Made by a program: the position numbers and the translations under genes
In this document: piece by piece, positions 39,130 through 51,804 of the stretch
Layout of the letters: every line of letters begins with the position of its first letter
Position numbering within the stretch: the stretch's first letter is position 1
Assembly: GCA_031266665.1 (NCBI GenBank)
Contig: JAISAO010000021.1
Span: forward strand, 28,452-92,451
Direction: 5' to 3'
Length of the DNA: 64,000 nucleotides
DNA from: Propionibacteriaceae bacterium
GTDB lineage: Bacteria; Actinomycetota; Actinomycetes; Propionibacteriales; Propionibacteriaceae
Notes under the pieces: generated by a model
Seen by the model: only the letters and a program-made list of their open reading frames with translations
The model's database searches: none
What the model was told of the DNA's origin: nothing

Positions 39130-39854
39130 GGCTGCTCTTTCCGTCGTGGGAAGGGGATATGGGTGGTGCAGACGCCGTCGCCGTGGGCGATGGTGGCCAG
39201 CCGTTGGACGTGGGAGTCCAACAATTTGGCGAAGGCCTCGGTCTCGGCCTGGCACAGCTCGGGGAAACGCTCGGCCACCAGGGCGTAGGGGCAGTGGTGC
39301 TGGCACAGTTGCTCGCCCGAGGCCAGGGACGACAGGTCGGCCATGAAGCCGGCCGGGCCCAACACCTTGAGCAGGGCGGCGGCGGCCGTCAGGTCGGGCT
39401 CGGCTTGGCGGGCGGAGGCGTAGTCCGACTCCAGGGAGGCGAATTTGTACTGGGCGAAGGCGCTGATGGCCTGGGGGCCGCCGACCTGGCGGAGGTATTC
39501 CAACAGCTCCAGCGCCAGCCGGTCGTAGGCCTGCTCGAACTGGCCCCGGCCGACCGCCGTCGGCTCGTACACCTGACAGGGCCGCCCGGGTCCCCGCCCG
39601 CCCGGACCGCGGCGCTGGCGCACCCTCACCAGGCCGTGGGCGCGCAGCTCCCCCAGGTGGCGGCGGACGGCGGCCGGGGTCAGGCCCAGCCGCTCGGCCA
39701 GTTGGGCCGAGGTGGCGTGGCCCCGCTCCATCACCAAGGTCATGATCTCGTGCCGGGTGGAGGTCTGGGGGGGCCTGGCCGGAGCGGCGCCGACGGTCGG
39801 GGGTCCGCCGACGGGAGCAACGCCGACGGTCGGAGCGGCGCTGACGAGATTCAC
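39126..39854 (-). CDS. sufR: SufR-type Fe-S-sensing transcriptional repressor
   Basis: A 242-residue regulator heading the suf operon. A winged helix (about 30-95: [30 protein letters not shown]) is followed by a domain ending with the cluster-ligating cysteines [15 protein letters not shown] and [11 protein letters not shown]. It is expected to repress suf when its own cluster is intact. GTG 39854 lies 7 bases after TAAGGT and gives a leaderless transcript; the preceding frame is GC-rich repeat sequence. Confidence 0.92.
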   Translation of the reverse strand: MNLVSAAPTVGVAPVGGPPTVGAAPARPPQTSTRHEIMTLVMERGHATSAQLAERLGLTPAAVRRHLGELRAHGLVRVRQRRGPGGRGPGRPCQVYEPTAVGRGQFEQAYDRLALELLEYLRQVGGPQAISAFAQYKFASLESDYASARQAEPDLTAAAALLKVLGPAGFMADLSSLASGEQLCQHHCPYALVAERFPELCQAETEAFAKLLDSHVQRLATIAHGDGVCTTHIPFPRRKEQP

Positions 39855-39861
39855 AACGCAG

Positions 39862-39890
39862 ACCTTACGTAATTCCGGGCCCCGCGCCAA
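39862..39890 (-). promoter_or_regulatory. suf operon promoter, leaderless
   Basis: Minus strand: -35 TTGGCG (39885-39890), 17-bp spacer, -10 TAAGGT (39862-39867), then 7 bases to GTG 39854. A perfect TTACGTAA palindrome (39865-39872) overlaps the -10 and could be part of the SufR operator. Confidence 0.7.
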
Positions 39891-39899
39891 ATCGGTCCG

Positions 39900-40338
39900 C
39901 CCCTCGGACGCCCCCGGCGGCGTCCGAGGGGCGGCCCGCGCCCCGGTTGAGCCCGACGCCGGGGGCCGGCGCCCCGTGACCGAGCTGGCCCAAGCCGTGG
40001 ACCTGACCACAGAATCCGACGCCGGGGGCCGGCGCCCCGGGTACCGGAAACCCATCCGGGGCGGCACCCCGAGTACCGCAAACCCATCCGGGGCGGTCGT
40101 CACCCCGGGTGCCGACCAGGAACGAGACCCAGGAACGAGACCCAGGAACAAGGCTAGGATTCGTCTCAAAATACAAGACGAATCGTCTTAGACAAATCCG
40201 GCGCCGCCAGGCGCGGGGGCCGGCCGCCGGCCGGGACGACCCCCCGGCAGCGGTCTGGGGGGATCGGGTCTACGGTATTTGTAGGTCAACTAGCGAGTTT
40301 GCCCAAAATTACAAGGGCCGTTTCCTTTAGGAGTCGAT
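39900..40338. other. sufR-hppA intergenic region with GC-rich repeats
   Basis: This 440-base stretch has no supported gene. It contains two copies of GACGCCGGGGGCCGGCGCCCCG (about 39956 and 40019), repeats of AACCCATCCGGGGCGG (about 40048 and 40081), three tandem copies of AGGAACGAGACCC-like units (40119-40150), and an inverted repeat GATTCGTCT/AGACGAATC (40158-40166, 40176-40184). The last part should hold the hppA promoter; AGGAG (40329-40333) is its ribosome site. Confidence 0.6.
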
Positions 40339-42885
<2,547 letters not shown>

Positions 42886-42935
42886 GCGGACGGCCGGCCC
42901 AGGGCTCGGGCCGGCCGTCGAGCCGCCACGGCTGA

Positions 42936-42980
42936 GGTCCGGGTCGTTCTGGGGTCCGAGTCGTTCTGGGGTCCGGGTCC
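42936..42980. repeat. 17-bp tandem repeat
   Basis: GGTCCGGGTCGTTCTGG (42936-42952), GGTCCGAGTCGTTCTGG (42953-42969), then a partial third unit. It lies between hppA and the lactonase-like gene, just before a possible -10 TAGACT (42991-42996). Confidence 0.7.
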
Positions 42981-43029
42981 CGCTTGGCTTAGACTGGGCC
43001 TCTTTCCAGCCCTCTGAAAGCGAGACCGC

Positions 43030-43752
43030 ATGGCTTCTCCGCGACGGGCCCTGCGCCACAGTGACCGGGGCGAGGTGGTGGCCGCCGTCGCCACCCGGCT
43101 GATCGCCCGGCTGGTGGAGTTCCAAGAGGCCGGCCACGCCCCCCAGTTGGCCCTGTCCGGCGACCCGGTGTCGCATAGCGTCTTGAAGGCCGTCTTGTCC
43201 CGCTCCCCCGGCTCGCGCCTGCAACCGGCCCGCCTGGGCCTGTGGTGGACCGACGACGCCTTCCTGCCCACCCAGAGCCGGGAGCGCCACTCCCAACGCG
43301 CCCTCTCCCTCTTGGGCGGTCTCCATCTCGATCCGGCCCTGATCCATCCCGTGCCCTCCTCCGACGCCTACGCCGACCCCGAGGCGGCGGCCCAGGCCTA
43401 CGCCGCCGAGTTGGGCTCCACCCGCCTCGACATCTGTCTGTTGGAATTGGGCCAGCTGGGCCAGGTGGCCGGCATCTTTCCCGGCCAGCGGCCGGCCGAC
43501 GACCCGGTGGTCGGTGTCACCGGGGCCCCGGACGGCCCGGCCGATCGGGTCAGCCTGGGCCTGGCCACCATCAACGACTCGCGTGAGGTCTGGGTCTTGG
43601 CCTGCGGCCATTCGGTGGCCGGGCTGGTGGCGGCCAGTTTCGCCGGCGCCCCCTCTCTGCCCGGGGCCAGGGTGTCGGGCCGGGAGCGGACCTGGTGGTT
43701 CTTGGACCAGCCGGCCGCCTCCCTGCTGCCCTTCCACAGCTGCGAGCTGTGA
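43030..43752 (+). CDS. 6-phosphogluconolactonase-like protein, active site degenerate
   Basis: A 240-residue member of the Pgl/NagB-type family: LALSGDPVSHSVL, RLGLWWTDDAFLPTQSRERHSQRAL and RVSLGLATINDSREVWVLACG. The motif that in active enzymes reads GxDGHxASLFP is GQLGQVAGIFPG, with Gln for the key His, and the DERxVP motif reads DDAFLP. Its place beside rbpA-secG-tpi is where actinobacteria often carry pgl, though zwf and opcA are absent. Activity on 6-phosphogluconolactone is doubtful. It ends one base before the convergent rbpA stop. Confidence 0.8.
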   Translation: MASPRRALRHSDRGEVVAAVATRLIARLVEFQEAGHAPQLALSGDPVSHSVLKAVLSRSPGSRLQPARLGLWWTDDAFLPTQSRERHSQRALSLLGGLHLDPALIHPVPSSDAYADPEAAAQAYAAELGSTRLDICLLELGQLGQVAGIFPGQRPADDPVVGVTGAPDGPADRVSLGLATINDSREVWVLACGHSVAGLVAASFAGAPSLPGARVSGRERTWWFLDQPAASLLPFHSCEL

Positions 43753-44109
43753 TCAGTAGATGACCTCGCCGGCGGCCCGGCGGGCGCGCAGCTCGCCCAT
43801 GGCCTCGCCCAGGATCTCGGCCGCCTCGGCCTCGCTGCGGCGCTCCTTGACGTAGGCCAGGTGGGTCTTATAGGGCACGGTCCTCGGCGGCGGCGGCGGG
43901 TTGTCGGCGTCCAGGTTGGCCGGCAGGCCGCACCTGGGGCAGTCCCACTCCGTCGGCACGGCGGCGTCGGCGGCGAAGGCCGGCCGGGTCTCGTGGCCGT
44001 TGGCGCAGAAGTAGGAGACGTAGAGCCTGGGGGCGGAGTCGCCCCGCTCGGCCTCGCCCATCGGCCCGGCGCCGACCCGGCTACCGCGAATCGCACTGCC
44101 TGCCGCCAT
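43753..44109 (-). CDS. rbpA: RNA polymerase-binding protein RbpA
   Basis: A 118-residue actinobacterial transcription factor that binds RNA polymerase and the primary sigma factor and stabilises open complexes. Hallmarks: AIRGSRVGAGPMGEAERG near the N-terminus, a zinc site YFCANGHE..WDCPRCGLPA, and the sigma-interacting end SEAEAAEILGEAMGELRARR. ATG 44109 is preceded by AGGAG at 9 bases. Its presence is strong evidence for an actinobacterial host. Confidence 0.95.
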   Translation of the reverse strand: MAAGSAIRGSRVGAGPMGEAERGDSAPRLYVSYFCANGHETRPAFAADAAVPTEWDCPRCGLPANLDADNPPPPPRTVPYKTHLAYVKERRSEAEAAEILGEAMGELRARRAAGEVIY

Positions 44110-44161
44110 CTGGGACTCCTGTCTAGTCAGAACTGTCTAATCGAGGATGAGGGCCGATCCA

Positions 44162-44180
44162 CCCCCCGGAGGCGAGGGGG
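44162..44180 (-). terminator. hairpin downstream of secG
   Basis: CCCCCC (44162-44167) can pair with GGGGG (44176-44180). It lies 12 bases after the secG stop on the minus strand. There is no U-tract, so it may be a weak terminator. Confidence 0.4.
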
Positions 44181-44192
44181 TTGGCCCGGCGG

Positions 44193-44462
44193 TCAGACCG
44201 TGGTGCGGGCGTACAGCAGCAGCAGGGCGACGATGCACACCACCCAGATCAGGCTGACGACGACCGTGGCCCGGTCGAGGTTGCGCTCCGCCACCGAGGA
44301 GCCGCCCAGGGATGAGGACATACCACCGCCGAACAGGTCGGACAGTCCGCCGCCGCGTCCCTTGTGGACCAGGATGGCCGCCGTCAACAGTGCGCTGGTG
44401 ATGATCAAAACAATTGAAATAGCGATGATCGGCGCGCCCAACAACGGAACCAGGAAAGTCAC
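44193..44462 (-). CDS. secG: preprotein translocase subunit SecG
   Basis: An 89-residue protein with two helices (about 9-31 and 67-86) around the conserved loop LVHKGRGGGLSDLFGGG, part of the SecYEG channel. GTG 44462 lies 7 bases after TACAAT (44470-44475) on the minus strand, implying a leaderless mRNA from its own promoter rather than readthrough from tpi. Confidence 0.94.
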   Translation of the reverse strand: MTFLVPLLGAPIIAISIVLIITSALLTAAILVHKGRGGGLSDLFGGGMSSSLGGSSVAERNLDRATVVVSLIWVVCIVALLLLYARTTV

Positions 44463-44533
44463 GTCGTGAATTGTACCTCACGCCGACCGGAACCGGCGGG
44501 AACCCGGGGCGGCCGTCTCCCACCCCCGGACGG

Positions 44534-44569
44534 CTCGGCGACCCGCCCCCGAAGGGACGGGCCGCCGAG
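44534..44569 (-). terminator. terminator of the gap-pgk-tpi operon
   Basis: A 12-bp stem: CTCGGCGACCCG (44534-44545) with CGGGCCGCCGAG (44558-44569), one mismatch, loop CCCCGAAGGGA. It lies 15 bases beyond the tpi stop on the minus strand. Confidence 0.65.
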
Positions 44570-44583
44570 TCGATTGACGGGTC

Positions 44584-45369
44584 TCAGGCCAGGGTCTGGA
44601 AGGCCACCATGCGGGCGAACTCCTCGGCCTGGAGCGAGGCTCCGCCGACCAGGGCGCCATCGACATCCGGCTGGGCCATCAGGTCGACGATGTTGGAGGC
44701 CTTGGCCGAGCCGCCGTAGAGGATGCGGAGGCTCTGGGCCAACTGGGCCGAGAACAATTCGGCCACCCGGGACCGAATGGCGCCGCAGACCTCCTGGGCG
44801 TCGGCCGGCGTCGCCACCTGGCCGGTGCCGATGGCCCAGACCGGCTCGTAGGCCAGGATGACGTTGGCCGCCTCGTCCGGCTGGAGCCCGGCCAGCACGC
44901 CGTCCACCTGTCCCAGGACGAAGGCCACCTGGTCGCCGGACTGGCGCACCGCCAGCTTCTCGCCCACGCAGATGATCGGCTGGATGCCATGGCCCAGGGC
45001 CTGCTTGGCCTTGGCGTTGACCAGTTGGTCGGTCTCGCCGTGGTACTCCCGCCGCTCGGAGTGGCCGACCACCACATAGGCACAATTTAGCTTGGCCAGC
45101 ATGGGGGCCGAGACCTCACCGGTGTAGGCCCCCACCTGGTGGACCGAGACATCCTGCGCCCCCCAGCGGATGGGGTAGCGCTCGCCCTCGATCAGCAGTT
45201 GGACGGTGCGCAGATCGGTGAACGGCACCAGCACCGCCGTCTCGCAGCGGGCCGGGTCGTGGCGCAGATCGGCCAGGCTCCAAGCCAGCTTCTGGACCAG
45301 GCCGGTGGCCTCTATGTGGTCCAGGTTCATCTTCCAGTTACCCGCCATCAGCGGTTGGCGCTGGGCCAT
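44584..45369 (-). CDS. tpiA: triosephosphate isomerase
   Basis: A 261-residue TIM barrel that interconverts dihydroxyacetone phosphate and glyceraldehyde 3-phosphate. Motifs: LMAGNWKMN (catalytic Lys), VVVGHSERR (His), [13 protein letters not shown] (catalytic Glu), [11 protein letters not shown] and [13 protein letters not shown] 45369 is preceded by GGAGGACTGAC. It begins 1 base after the pgk stop. Confidence 0.97.
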   Translation of the reverse strand: MAQRQPLMAGNWKMNLDHIEATGLVQKLAWSLADLRHDPARCETAVLVPFTDLRTVQLLIEGERYPIRWGAQDVSVHQVGAYTGEVSAPMLAKLNCAYVVVGHSERREYHGETDQLVNAKAKQALGHGIQPIICVGEKLAVRQSGDQVAFVLGQVDGVLAGLQPDEAANVILAYEPVWAIGTGQVATPADAQEVCGAIRSRVAELFSAQLAQSLRILYGGSAKASNIVDLMAQPDVDGALVGGASLQAEEFARMVAFQTLA

Positions 45370-45370
45370 G

Positions 45371-46573
45371 TCAGTCCTCCTCCAATACGGCCAGACCCGG
45401 CAGAGTCTTGCCCTCAAGATATTCCAGCGAGGCTCCGCCGCCGGTCGAGATGTGGCCGAAGGCCGAGTCGGCGTAGCCCAGGGCGCGGACCGCCGCCGCC
45501 GAGTCGCCGCCGCCCACGACCGTGAAGGCCGGGCTGTCGGCCAGGGCCTGGGCGACAGCCTTGGTGCCTTGGGCCAAGGCGTCGATCTCGAACACCCCGG
45601 CCGGGCCGTTCCAGAAGACCGTCTGGGCGGAGGCGATGGCCGAGGCGAAGCGGGCCTCGGTCCGAGGTCCGATGTCGAGGCCCTGCTGATCGGCCGGGAT
45701 GGCGTCGGCCGCCACCACCGTCACCGGGCCAACCGTGCGGGCGGCGAAGTCGAAGCCGGCCGCCACCCGGACGTCGACCGGCAAGATAATTTGTTTGCCG
45801 GCGGCGGCGGCTTGGGCCAAGTAGTCGGCGCAAGCCTGAACCTTGTCCTGGTCCAGCAGGGACTGGCCGACCTCCAGGCCTTGGGCCTTGAGGAAGGTGT
45901 AGGCCATGCCGCCGCCGATGACCAAGCTGTCGGCCACCTTCAGCAGGTTGTCGATCACGGCCAGCTTGTCCGCCACCTTGGCGCCGCCCAGGACGACGAC
46001 GTAGGGCCGGCGCGGCTCAACCGTCAACTGGCGCAGCACCTCGACCTCCCGGGCCACCAGCAGACCGGCGGCCGAGGGCAGCAATTGGGCCACGTCGTAG
46101 ACGCTGGCCTGCTTGCGGTGGACCACGCCGAAGCCGTCCGAGACGAAGACATCGCCGAAACGGGCGTAGCGGGCGGCCAAGGCTTGGCGCTCGGCCTCGA
46201 CCTTGGACTCCTCGGCCGGCTCGTAACGGACGTTCTCCAGCAGGATCACCTGGCCCGGTTGGAGGCCGGCCACCAGGCGCTCGGCCTCGGGACCGACGAC
46301 ATCGCCGGCCAGTTCGACCGTGACGCCCAGCAGTTGGCCCAGACGGCGGGCCACCGGGGCCAGCGAGTACTTAGGGTCGACCTGGCCCTTGGGCCGGCCC
46401 AGATGGGCCATCACGACCACCTTGGCCCCGGCCTGACGCAGGACGTTCAAGGTGGGCAGGGCGGCTTTGATGCGGCCGTCGTCGGTGATGACGTCGCCCT
46501 TCAGGGGGACGTTGAAATCACAGCGGATGAGGACGCGGCGGTTGGCCAGGTCCAATTGATCGATGGTTCTCAT
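45371..46573 (-). CDS. pgk: phosphoglycerate kinase
   Basis: A 400-residue glycolytic kinase making ATP from 1,3-bisphosphoglycerate. Start [24 protein letters not shown] is diagnostic. Also [12 protein letters not shown], the hinge [11 protein letters not shown], and the nucleotide motif [11 protein letters not shown] followed by [14 protein letters not shown]. Middle gene of gap-pgk-tpi; no insertions. Confidence 0.97.
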   Translation of the reverse strand: MRTIDQLDLANRRVLIRCDFNVPLKGDVITDDGRIKAALPTLNVLRQAGAKVVVMAHLGRPKGQVDPKYSLAPVARRLGQLLGVTVELAGDVVGPEAERLVAGLQPGQVILLENVRYEPAEESKVEAERQALAARYARFGDVFVSDGFGVVHRKQASVYDVAQLLPSAAGLLVAREVEVLRQLTVEPRRPYVVVLGGAKVADKLAVIDNLLKVADSLVIGGGMAYTFLKAQGLEVGQSLLDQDKVQACADYLAQAAAAGKQIILPVDVRVAAGFDFAARTVGPVTVVAADAIPADQQGLDIGPRTEARFASAIASAQTVFWNGPAGVFEIDALAQGTKAVAQALADSPAFTVVGGGDSAAAVRALGYADSAFGHISTGGGASLEYLEGKTLPGLAVLEED

Positions 46574-46652
46574 ACGGTCACGGTCTCCTTTCCGTCGCGG
46601 CGCGGCCGGCCCGGGGTCGGACCGGCCGCGCCGGATGCGAACGGTTGACGGG

Positions 46653-48023
<1,371 letters not shown>

Positions 48024-49022
48024 TCAGTCCTCCTGGCCCAGGACCTCGGCCGTCAGGGCGGCGTCGGTCTTGGGGACGCCCAGGTCCTCGGCCCGTTTGT
48101 CGGCCAGGGCCAGCAGGCGGCGGATGCGCCCGGCGATGGCGTCCTTGGTCAGCGGCGGGTCGTGCATGGCGCCCAGCTCCTCCAGGCTGGCCCCCTTCAT
48201 CTCCACCCGCAGCAGGCCCGCCCCCCGCAGGTGCTCCGGGGTGTCGTCGCCCAGGATCTCCAGCGCCCGCCGCACCCTGGCCCCGGCGGCCACGGCGGCG
48301 TGGGCCGAACGGCGCAGATTGGCGTCGTCGAAATTGGCCAGCCGGTTGGCCGAGGAGCGGACCTCCCGCCGCACTCGCCGCTCCTCCCACAGCAGCAACG
48401 ACTCGTGCGCCCCGAGGCGGGCCAGCAAGGTGGCGATGGCATCGCCGTCGCGGATCACCACCCGCTCCCCGCCCCGGACATTCCTGGCCTTGGCCGTCAC
48501 CCCCATGCGCCGGGCCGCCCCCACCAGGGCCATGGCGGCCTCTTGGCCGGGGGCGGTGACCTCCATCAGGGTGGAGCGCCCCGGCTCGGTCAGGCAACCG
48601 TGGGCCAGGAAGGCTCCCCGCCAGGCCGCCGCCGCGTCGCACAGCCCGCCCCCGACCACGGCCGGCGGCAGACCGCGAACGGGCCGGCCGTGGGGGTCGA
48701 CCAGGCCGGACAGGCGGGCCATGGCGGGTCCGCTCTGGACCAGTCGGACGACATAGCGCGGACCCCGCTTGATCCCCGCCCCCTGGACCACTATCAAGTC
48801 GCTGGCCAGGCCGAAGACCTCGGCGGTGGTCCGCCTGAGGCGCCGCGCCGCCGCCCCGGTGTCGAACTCGGCCTCGACAATGAGATTGCCGCCACCCGTC
48901 AGGTGGAGACCGCCGGCGAAACGCAACATGGTGGCGGCCTCCGCCCGACGGCAGCAATGTTTCACGACTGGTAGGACAGCCAACTCCGACTTCACTTGTT
49001 GTGTCAAGGCCACGGCGCCCAT
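48024..49022 (-). CDS. whiA: DNA-binding protein WhiA
   Basis: A 332-residue sporulation/division regulator fold: an N-terminal LAGLIDADG-like domain ([18 protein letters not shown] to about 215) and a C-terminal HTH ([28 protein letters not shown]). WhiA is kept widely in Gram-positives and acts with WhiB in actinobacteria. Neighbours yvcK and rapZ make the standard cluster. A separate transcript is plausible because 109 bases separate it from yvcK. Confidence 0.95.
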   Translation of the reverse strand: MGAVALTQQVKSELAVLPVVKHCCRRAEAATMLRFAGGLHLTGGGNLIVEAEFDTGAAARRLRRTTAEVFGLASDLIVVQGAGIKRGPRYVVRLVQSGPAMARLSGLVDPHGRPVRGLPPAVVGGGLCDAAAAWRGAFLAHGCLTEPGRSTLMEVTAPGQEAAMALVGAARRMGVTAKARNVRGGERVVIRDGDAIATLLARLGAHESLLLWEERRVRREVRSSANRLANFDDANLRRSAHAAVAAGARVRRALEILGDDTPEHLRGAGLLRVEMKGASLEELGAMHDPPLTKDAIAGRIRRLLALADKRAEDLGVPKTDAALTAEVLGQED

Positions 49023-49100
49023 TCTCCCACACCGCCGTCCGGGACAGGGGTCGTTCCGGGTGACCGATCGTCCGACCTCGGGGCCATCGCGGGCCAGCGG

Positions 49101-49131
49101 TGGGGGTAGTCGAGATTCGGTGGTTCTGGGC
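49101..49131 (-). repeat. 3'-end motif, copy C (after yvcK)
   Basis: On the + strand GGGGGTAGTCGAGATTCGGTGG then CTGGGCTCA, directly after the yvcK stop on the minus strand. It shares GTAGTCGA with copy A and AGTCGAGA..CGG.GG..CTGGG.TCA with copy B. Confidence 0.5.
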
Positions 49132-50067
49132 TCAGAGCATGGCCCGGGCCAAGGTGGCGGCCAGCAACAGGGGGTCGTGGCGGGGAGAGCCGTCCGACAG
49201 GCTGACGGGGGCGACGATCAGGTCGCCGCCCTGGGCCGTGACGGTGGTCGCCAAGGCGGCGTCGGCGAAACTGGGGTCGGCCAGCACCACGTCCCAGCGC
49301 AGCTCGGGGGCGTAATGGGCCAGGACCTCGATGTGCTCGGCGGCCGTGTAGCCGGCCGTCTCCTTGGCCGGCTGGAGGTTGAGGACGACCAGCCGCCGGG
49401 CCGGGGAGGCCAGGACGGCGGCGGCCAGTTGGGGCACCAGCAAGTGCGGCACCACCGAGGTGAACCAGCTGCCCGGGCCGAAGACCAGCCAGTCGGCCTG
49501 GGCGATGGCCTCCAGGACGGCCGGGTGGGCCGGCGGCGCGGCCGGTTCGAGATTGATCGACAGCACCCGCCCCGCCGTCACAGCCACCTCGGCCTGGCCC
49601 TCGACCAGGCTGACGGCCGGCGGGTCCGCCGGGTCGAGGCCCTGGACCTGGCCGGTGATGGTCAAGGGCACGGCCGACATCGGCAGCACCCGTCCGGCGG
49701 CGCAGAGCAGCCGGCCGACCTGGTCCAGCCCGACCACCGGGTCGCTATCCTGCTGCCACAGCATGGCGATGATGAGATTGCCCAGGGCGTGGCCGGCCAG
49801 CGGCCCGTGGCCGCCGAAGCGGGCTTGCAGCACCTTGGCCCACAGCCGCCCCTCGGAGTCGTCGCCGCACAGGGCCGCCAGGGCCATGCGCAGGTCGCCC
49901 GGCGGCAGGCAGTCGAACTCTTGGCGCAGCCGCCCGGACGAGCCGCCGTCGTCGGCCACCGTCACCACGGCCGTGATCCGGTCGGTCACCCGGCGCAGCG
50001 CCTGCAGGGTGGCCGCCAGGCCGTGGCCGCCGCCGAAGGCCACCACTTGGGGCAGGCGGGCCATCAT
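49132..50067 (-). CDS. yvcK: YvcK/CofD-like uridine diphosphate sugar-binding protein
   Basis: A 311-residue protein of the YvcK family (binds UDP-GlcNAc, needed for cell-wall homeostasis and gluconeogenic growth). Motifs: [57 protein letters not shown], and [19 protein letters not shown] 50067 (with a second ATG at 50064) was chosen by family length; the open frame continues upstream through a repetitive GC-rich stretch. Confidence 0.92.
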   Translation of the reverse strand: MMARLPQVVAFGGGHGLAATLQALRRVTDRITAVVTVADDGGSSGRLRQEFDCLPPGDLRMALAALCGDDSEGRLWAKVLQARFGGHGPLAGHALGNLIIAMLWQQDSDPVVGLDQVGRLLCAAGRVLPMSAVPLTITGQVQGLDPADPPAVSLVEGQAEVAVTAGRVLSINLEPAAPPAHPAVLEAIAQADWLVFGPGSWFTSVVPHLLVPQLAAAVLASPARRLVVLNLQPAKETAGYTAAEHIEVLAHYAPELRWDVVLADPSFADAALATTVTAQGGDLIVAPVSLSDGSPRHDPLLLAATLARAML

Positions 50068-50251
50068 TCGACCCCCGGCCGACGGACGGCCCCGTGGTCC
50101 GGCCGGGCGCCCTCGGACCGTCCCGGGCGGGTCGTCGTGGGCTCCCCCGACCAGCGGCCCGTCGCGTGAACCGGCCGGGTCGTCAGCCGCTCCCCCGGTT
50201 GGCGGCCCGTCCCGTGCTCCGACCGGGCGGCCCCGGGCCGGCCCGGGGTGG
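50068..50251. repeat. GC-rich imperfect repeats between rapZ and yvcK
   Basis: About 48-bp imperfect units of the type GGGTCGTC..GCTCCCCCG..GCGGCCCGTC occur at about 50127 and 50174, with a partial third near 50246. The frame is open on the minus strand, so it could be an N-terminal extension of YvcK, but no family supports that. Confidence 0.5.
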
Positions 50252-51115
50252 TCATTCGCTCCCCAGGTCGCGGTGCAGCACAACAGTCTCGACCCCGGCC
50301 CGGCTCAGCCGTTGGCCCAGTTGGACCGCCATGGCGACGGAGCGGTGTTTGCCGCCGGTGCAGCCGATGGCCAGCTCGACCAGGTGTTTGCCCTCGCTGG
50401 CGTAGCCCGCCAAGACGGTGGCGAACCAGGCGTCGAAATCGTCTAGGAAGCGTTGGGCGGCGGGCTGGCCCAAGACGTACTGGCTGACGGCCTGGGACAG
50501 GCCGGTCTGGGGCCGCAACTCGGGCACCCAATGGGGATTGGGCAAAAAACGCATGTCCAACACTAGGTCGGCGTCCAGCGGCAGGCCGTGTTTGTAGCCG
50601 AAGGACACCAGCGTCACCTTGAGGCCGGAGCCCGGGCCGGCGAAGGCCGCCCGCAGCCGGTCCTGGAGCTGGTAGATGGTCAAGTCGGTGGTGTCGACCA
50701 CCATGTCGGCGGCGGCCCGCAGGGTGGACAACATCCAGCGTTCGTTGCGGATGCCGTCCAGGGTCGTGCCAGAGCCCTGCAGCGGCACCGGCCGGCGGTT
50801 CGACTCCTGGCGGCGCACGATGACGGCATCGCTGGCCTCCAGGTAGACGATCCGGGGCGGCTCGGCCACCGGCCCCAGGTCCTCCAAGACGTCGGGCAGG
50901 CGCTCCAGGTCGGAGCGCGAGCGGACGTCCAGCACCACGGCCAGACGGTCGACCTGGTCCAGCCGCAGGCGTTGGGCCAGCCGGGGCAGCAGGTCGGCCG
51001 GCAGGTTGTCGACCACGTACCAGCCCAGGTCCTCCAAGGTGTGGGCGGCGGTGCGCCGGCCGGCCCCGGACAGGCCGGTGATGATGACGACCTCGATCCG
51101 TCCGTCCGCAGCCAT
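50252..51115 (-). CDS. rapZ: RNase adapter / nucleotide-binding protein RapZ
   Basis: A 287-residue YvcJ/RapZ P-loop protein. Walker A GLSGAGRRTAAHTLEDLGW (Arg in place of the usual Lys, followed by Arg-Thr), VVDNLPADLLP, VLDVRSRSD, IVYLEASDAVIVRRQESNRRPVPL, VSFGYKHGLP.DADLVLDMRFLPNP and IGCTGGKHRSVAMA. ATG 51115 starts MAADGRIEVVIITG. In E. coli it controls GlmS mRNA decay; in actinobacteria the role is unclear. Confidence 0.93.
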   Translation of the reverse strand: MAADGRIEVVIITGLSGAGRRTAAHTLEDLGWYVVDNLPADLLPRLAQRLRLDQVDRLAVVLDVRSRSDLERLPDVLEDLGPVAEPPRIVYLEASDAVIVRRQESNRRPVPLQGSGTTLDGIRNERWMLSTLRAAADMVVDTTDLTIYQLQDRLRAAFAGPGSGLKVTLVSFGYKHGLPLDADLVLDMRFLPNPHWVPELRPQTGLSQAVSQYVLGQPAAQRFLDDFDAWFATVLAGYASEGKHLVELAIGCTGGKHRSVAMAVQLGQRLSRAGVETVVLHRDLGSE

Positions 51116-51324
51116 GGGGCCATTGTGCCACGGCCGCCGCCGCTGTCCGAGGAGCCGCCGACCCCCGGGGAGAGGCCGCTCGGGTGGTGTCGATGACACC
51201 GGCAGGATCTCTAGTGAAAACTAGAAAAAAATCGTTAGAACTACTGGACGGAGGCTTGTCACTAGGGTAATCTGCCTTCTGAGGGCGCGTCGAGGGAGAC
51301 GCGCCACGACTTGGGGCGGACTCG

Positions 51325-51795
51325 ATGACACGACGGCGGGGCTTGGCGGCGAGGCTGTGGCGGCTGTTGGCGGCCGGCTGTTGCGGCGCCGCCCTCGGCC
51401 TGGTCGGCTTCACCGCCGTCTACGCCGAATTGCCCTCCTACCTGGGCGGCGACTCCGAGGCCTGCCTCAACTGCCACGTCATGCGGCCCCAATACGACGC
51501 CTGGGCCCGTGGCGGCCACGCCCAGTCGGCCACCTGCGCCGACTGCCACCTGCCCCACGACAACGCCTTGCACAAGCTGGCGGTCAAAGCCGAGGACGGC
51601 CTGCTCCACGGCGCCAAGTTCACCCTGGGCGACTACCCGGAACACATCCGCATCCGGGCCGCCTCGCTGGCGGTCGTCGACCAGGCCTGTCTGAGCTGCC
51701 ACGCCCAGGTGGCCGACACCATGCTCATCGTCCGGCCCGAGGGCGGAACCGTCAGCTGCGCCCACTGCCACGCCGATGTCGGACACCAGGACTGA
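51325..51795 (+). CDS. nrfH: cytochrome c nitrite reductase small subunit
   Basis: A 156-residue membrane-anchored tetraheme NapC/NirT-family quinol dehydrogenase passing electrons from menaquinol to NrfA. One helix (about 12-33) precedes four CxxCH sites: CLNCH (47-51), CADCH (71-75), CLSCH (122-126), CAHCH (145-149). The CLNCHVM start is typical of NrfH, where Met is a heme ligand. ATG 51325. It stands divergent from rapZ across 209 bases with a TAGGGT box near 51263. Confidence 0.95.
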   Translation: MTRRRGLAARLWRLLAAGCCGAALGLVGFTAVYAELPSYLGGDSEACLNCHVMRPQYDAWARGGHAQSATCADCHLPHDNALHKLAVKAEDGLLHGAKFTLGDYPEHIRIRAASLAVVDQACLSCHAQVADTMLIVRPEGGTVSCAHCHADVGHQD

Positions 51796-51804
51796 GGGGG
51801 AAGC

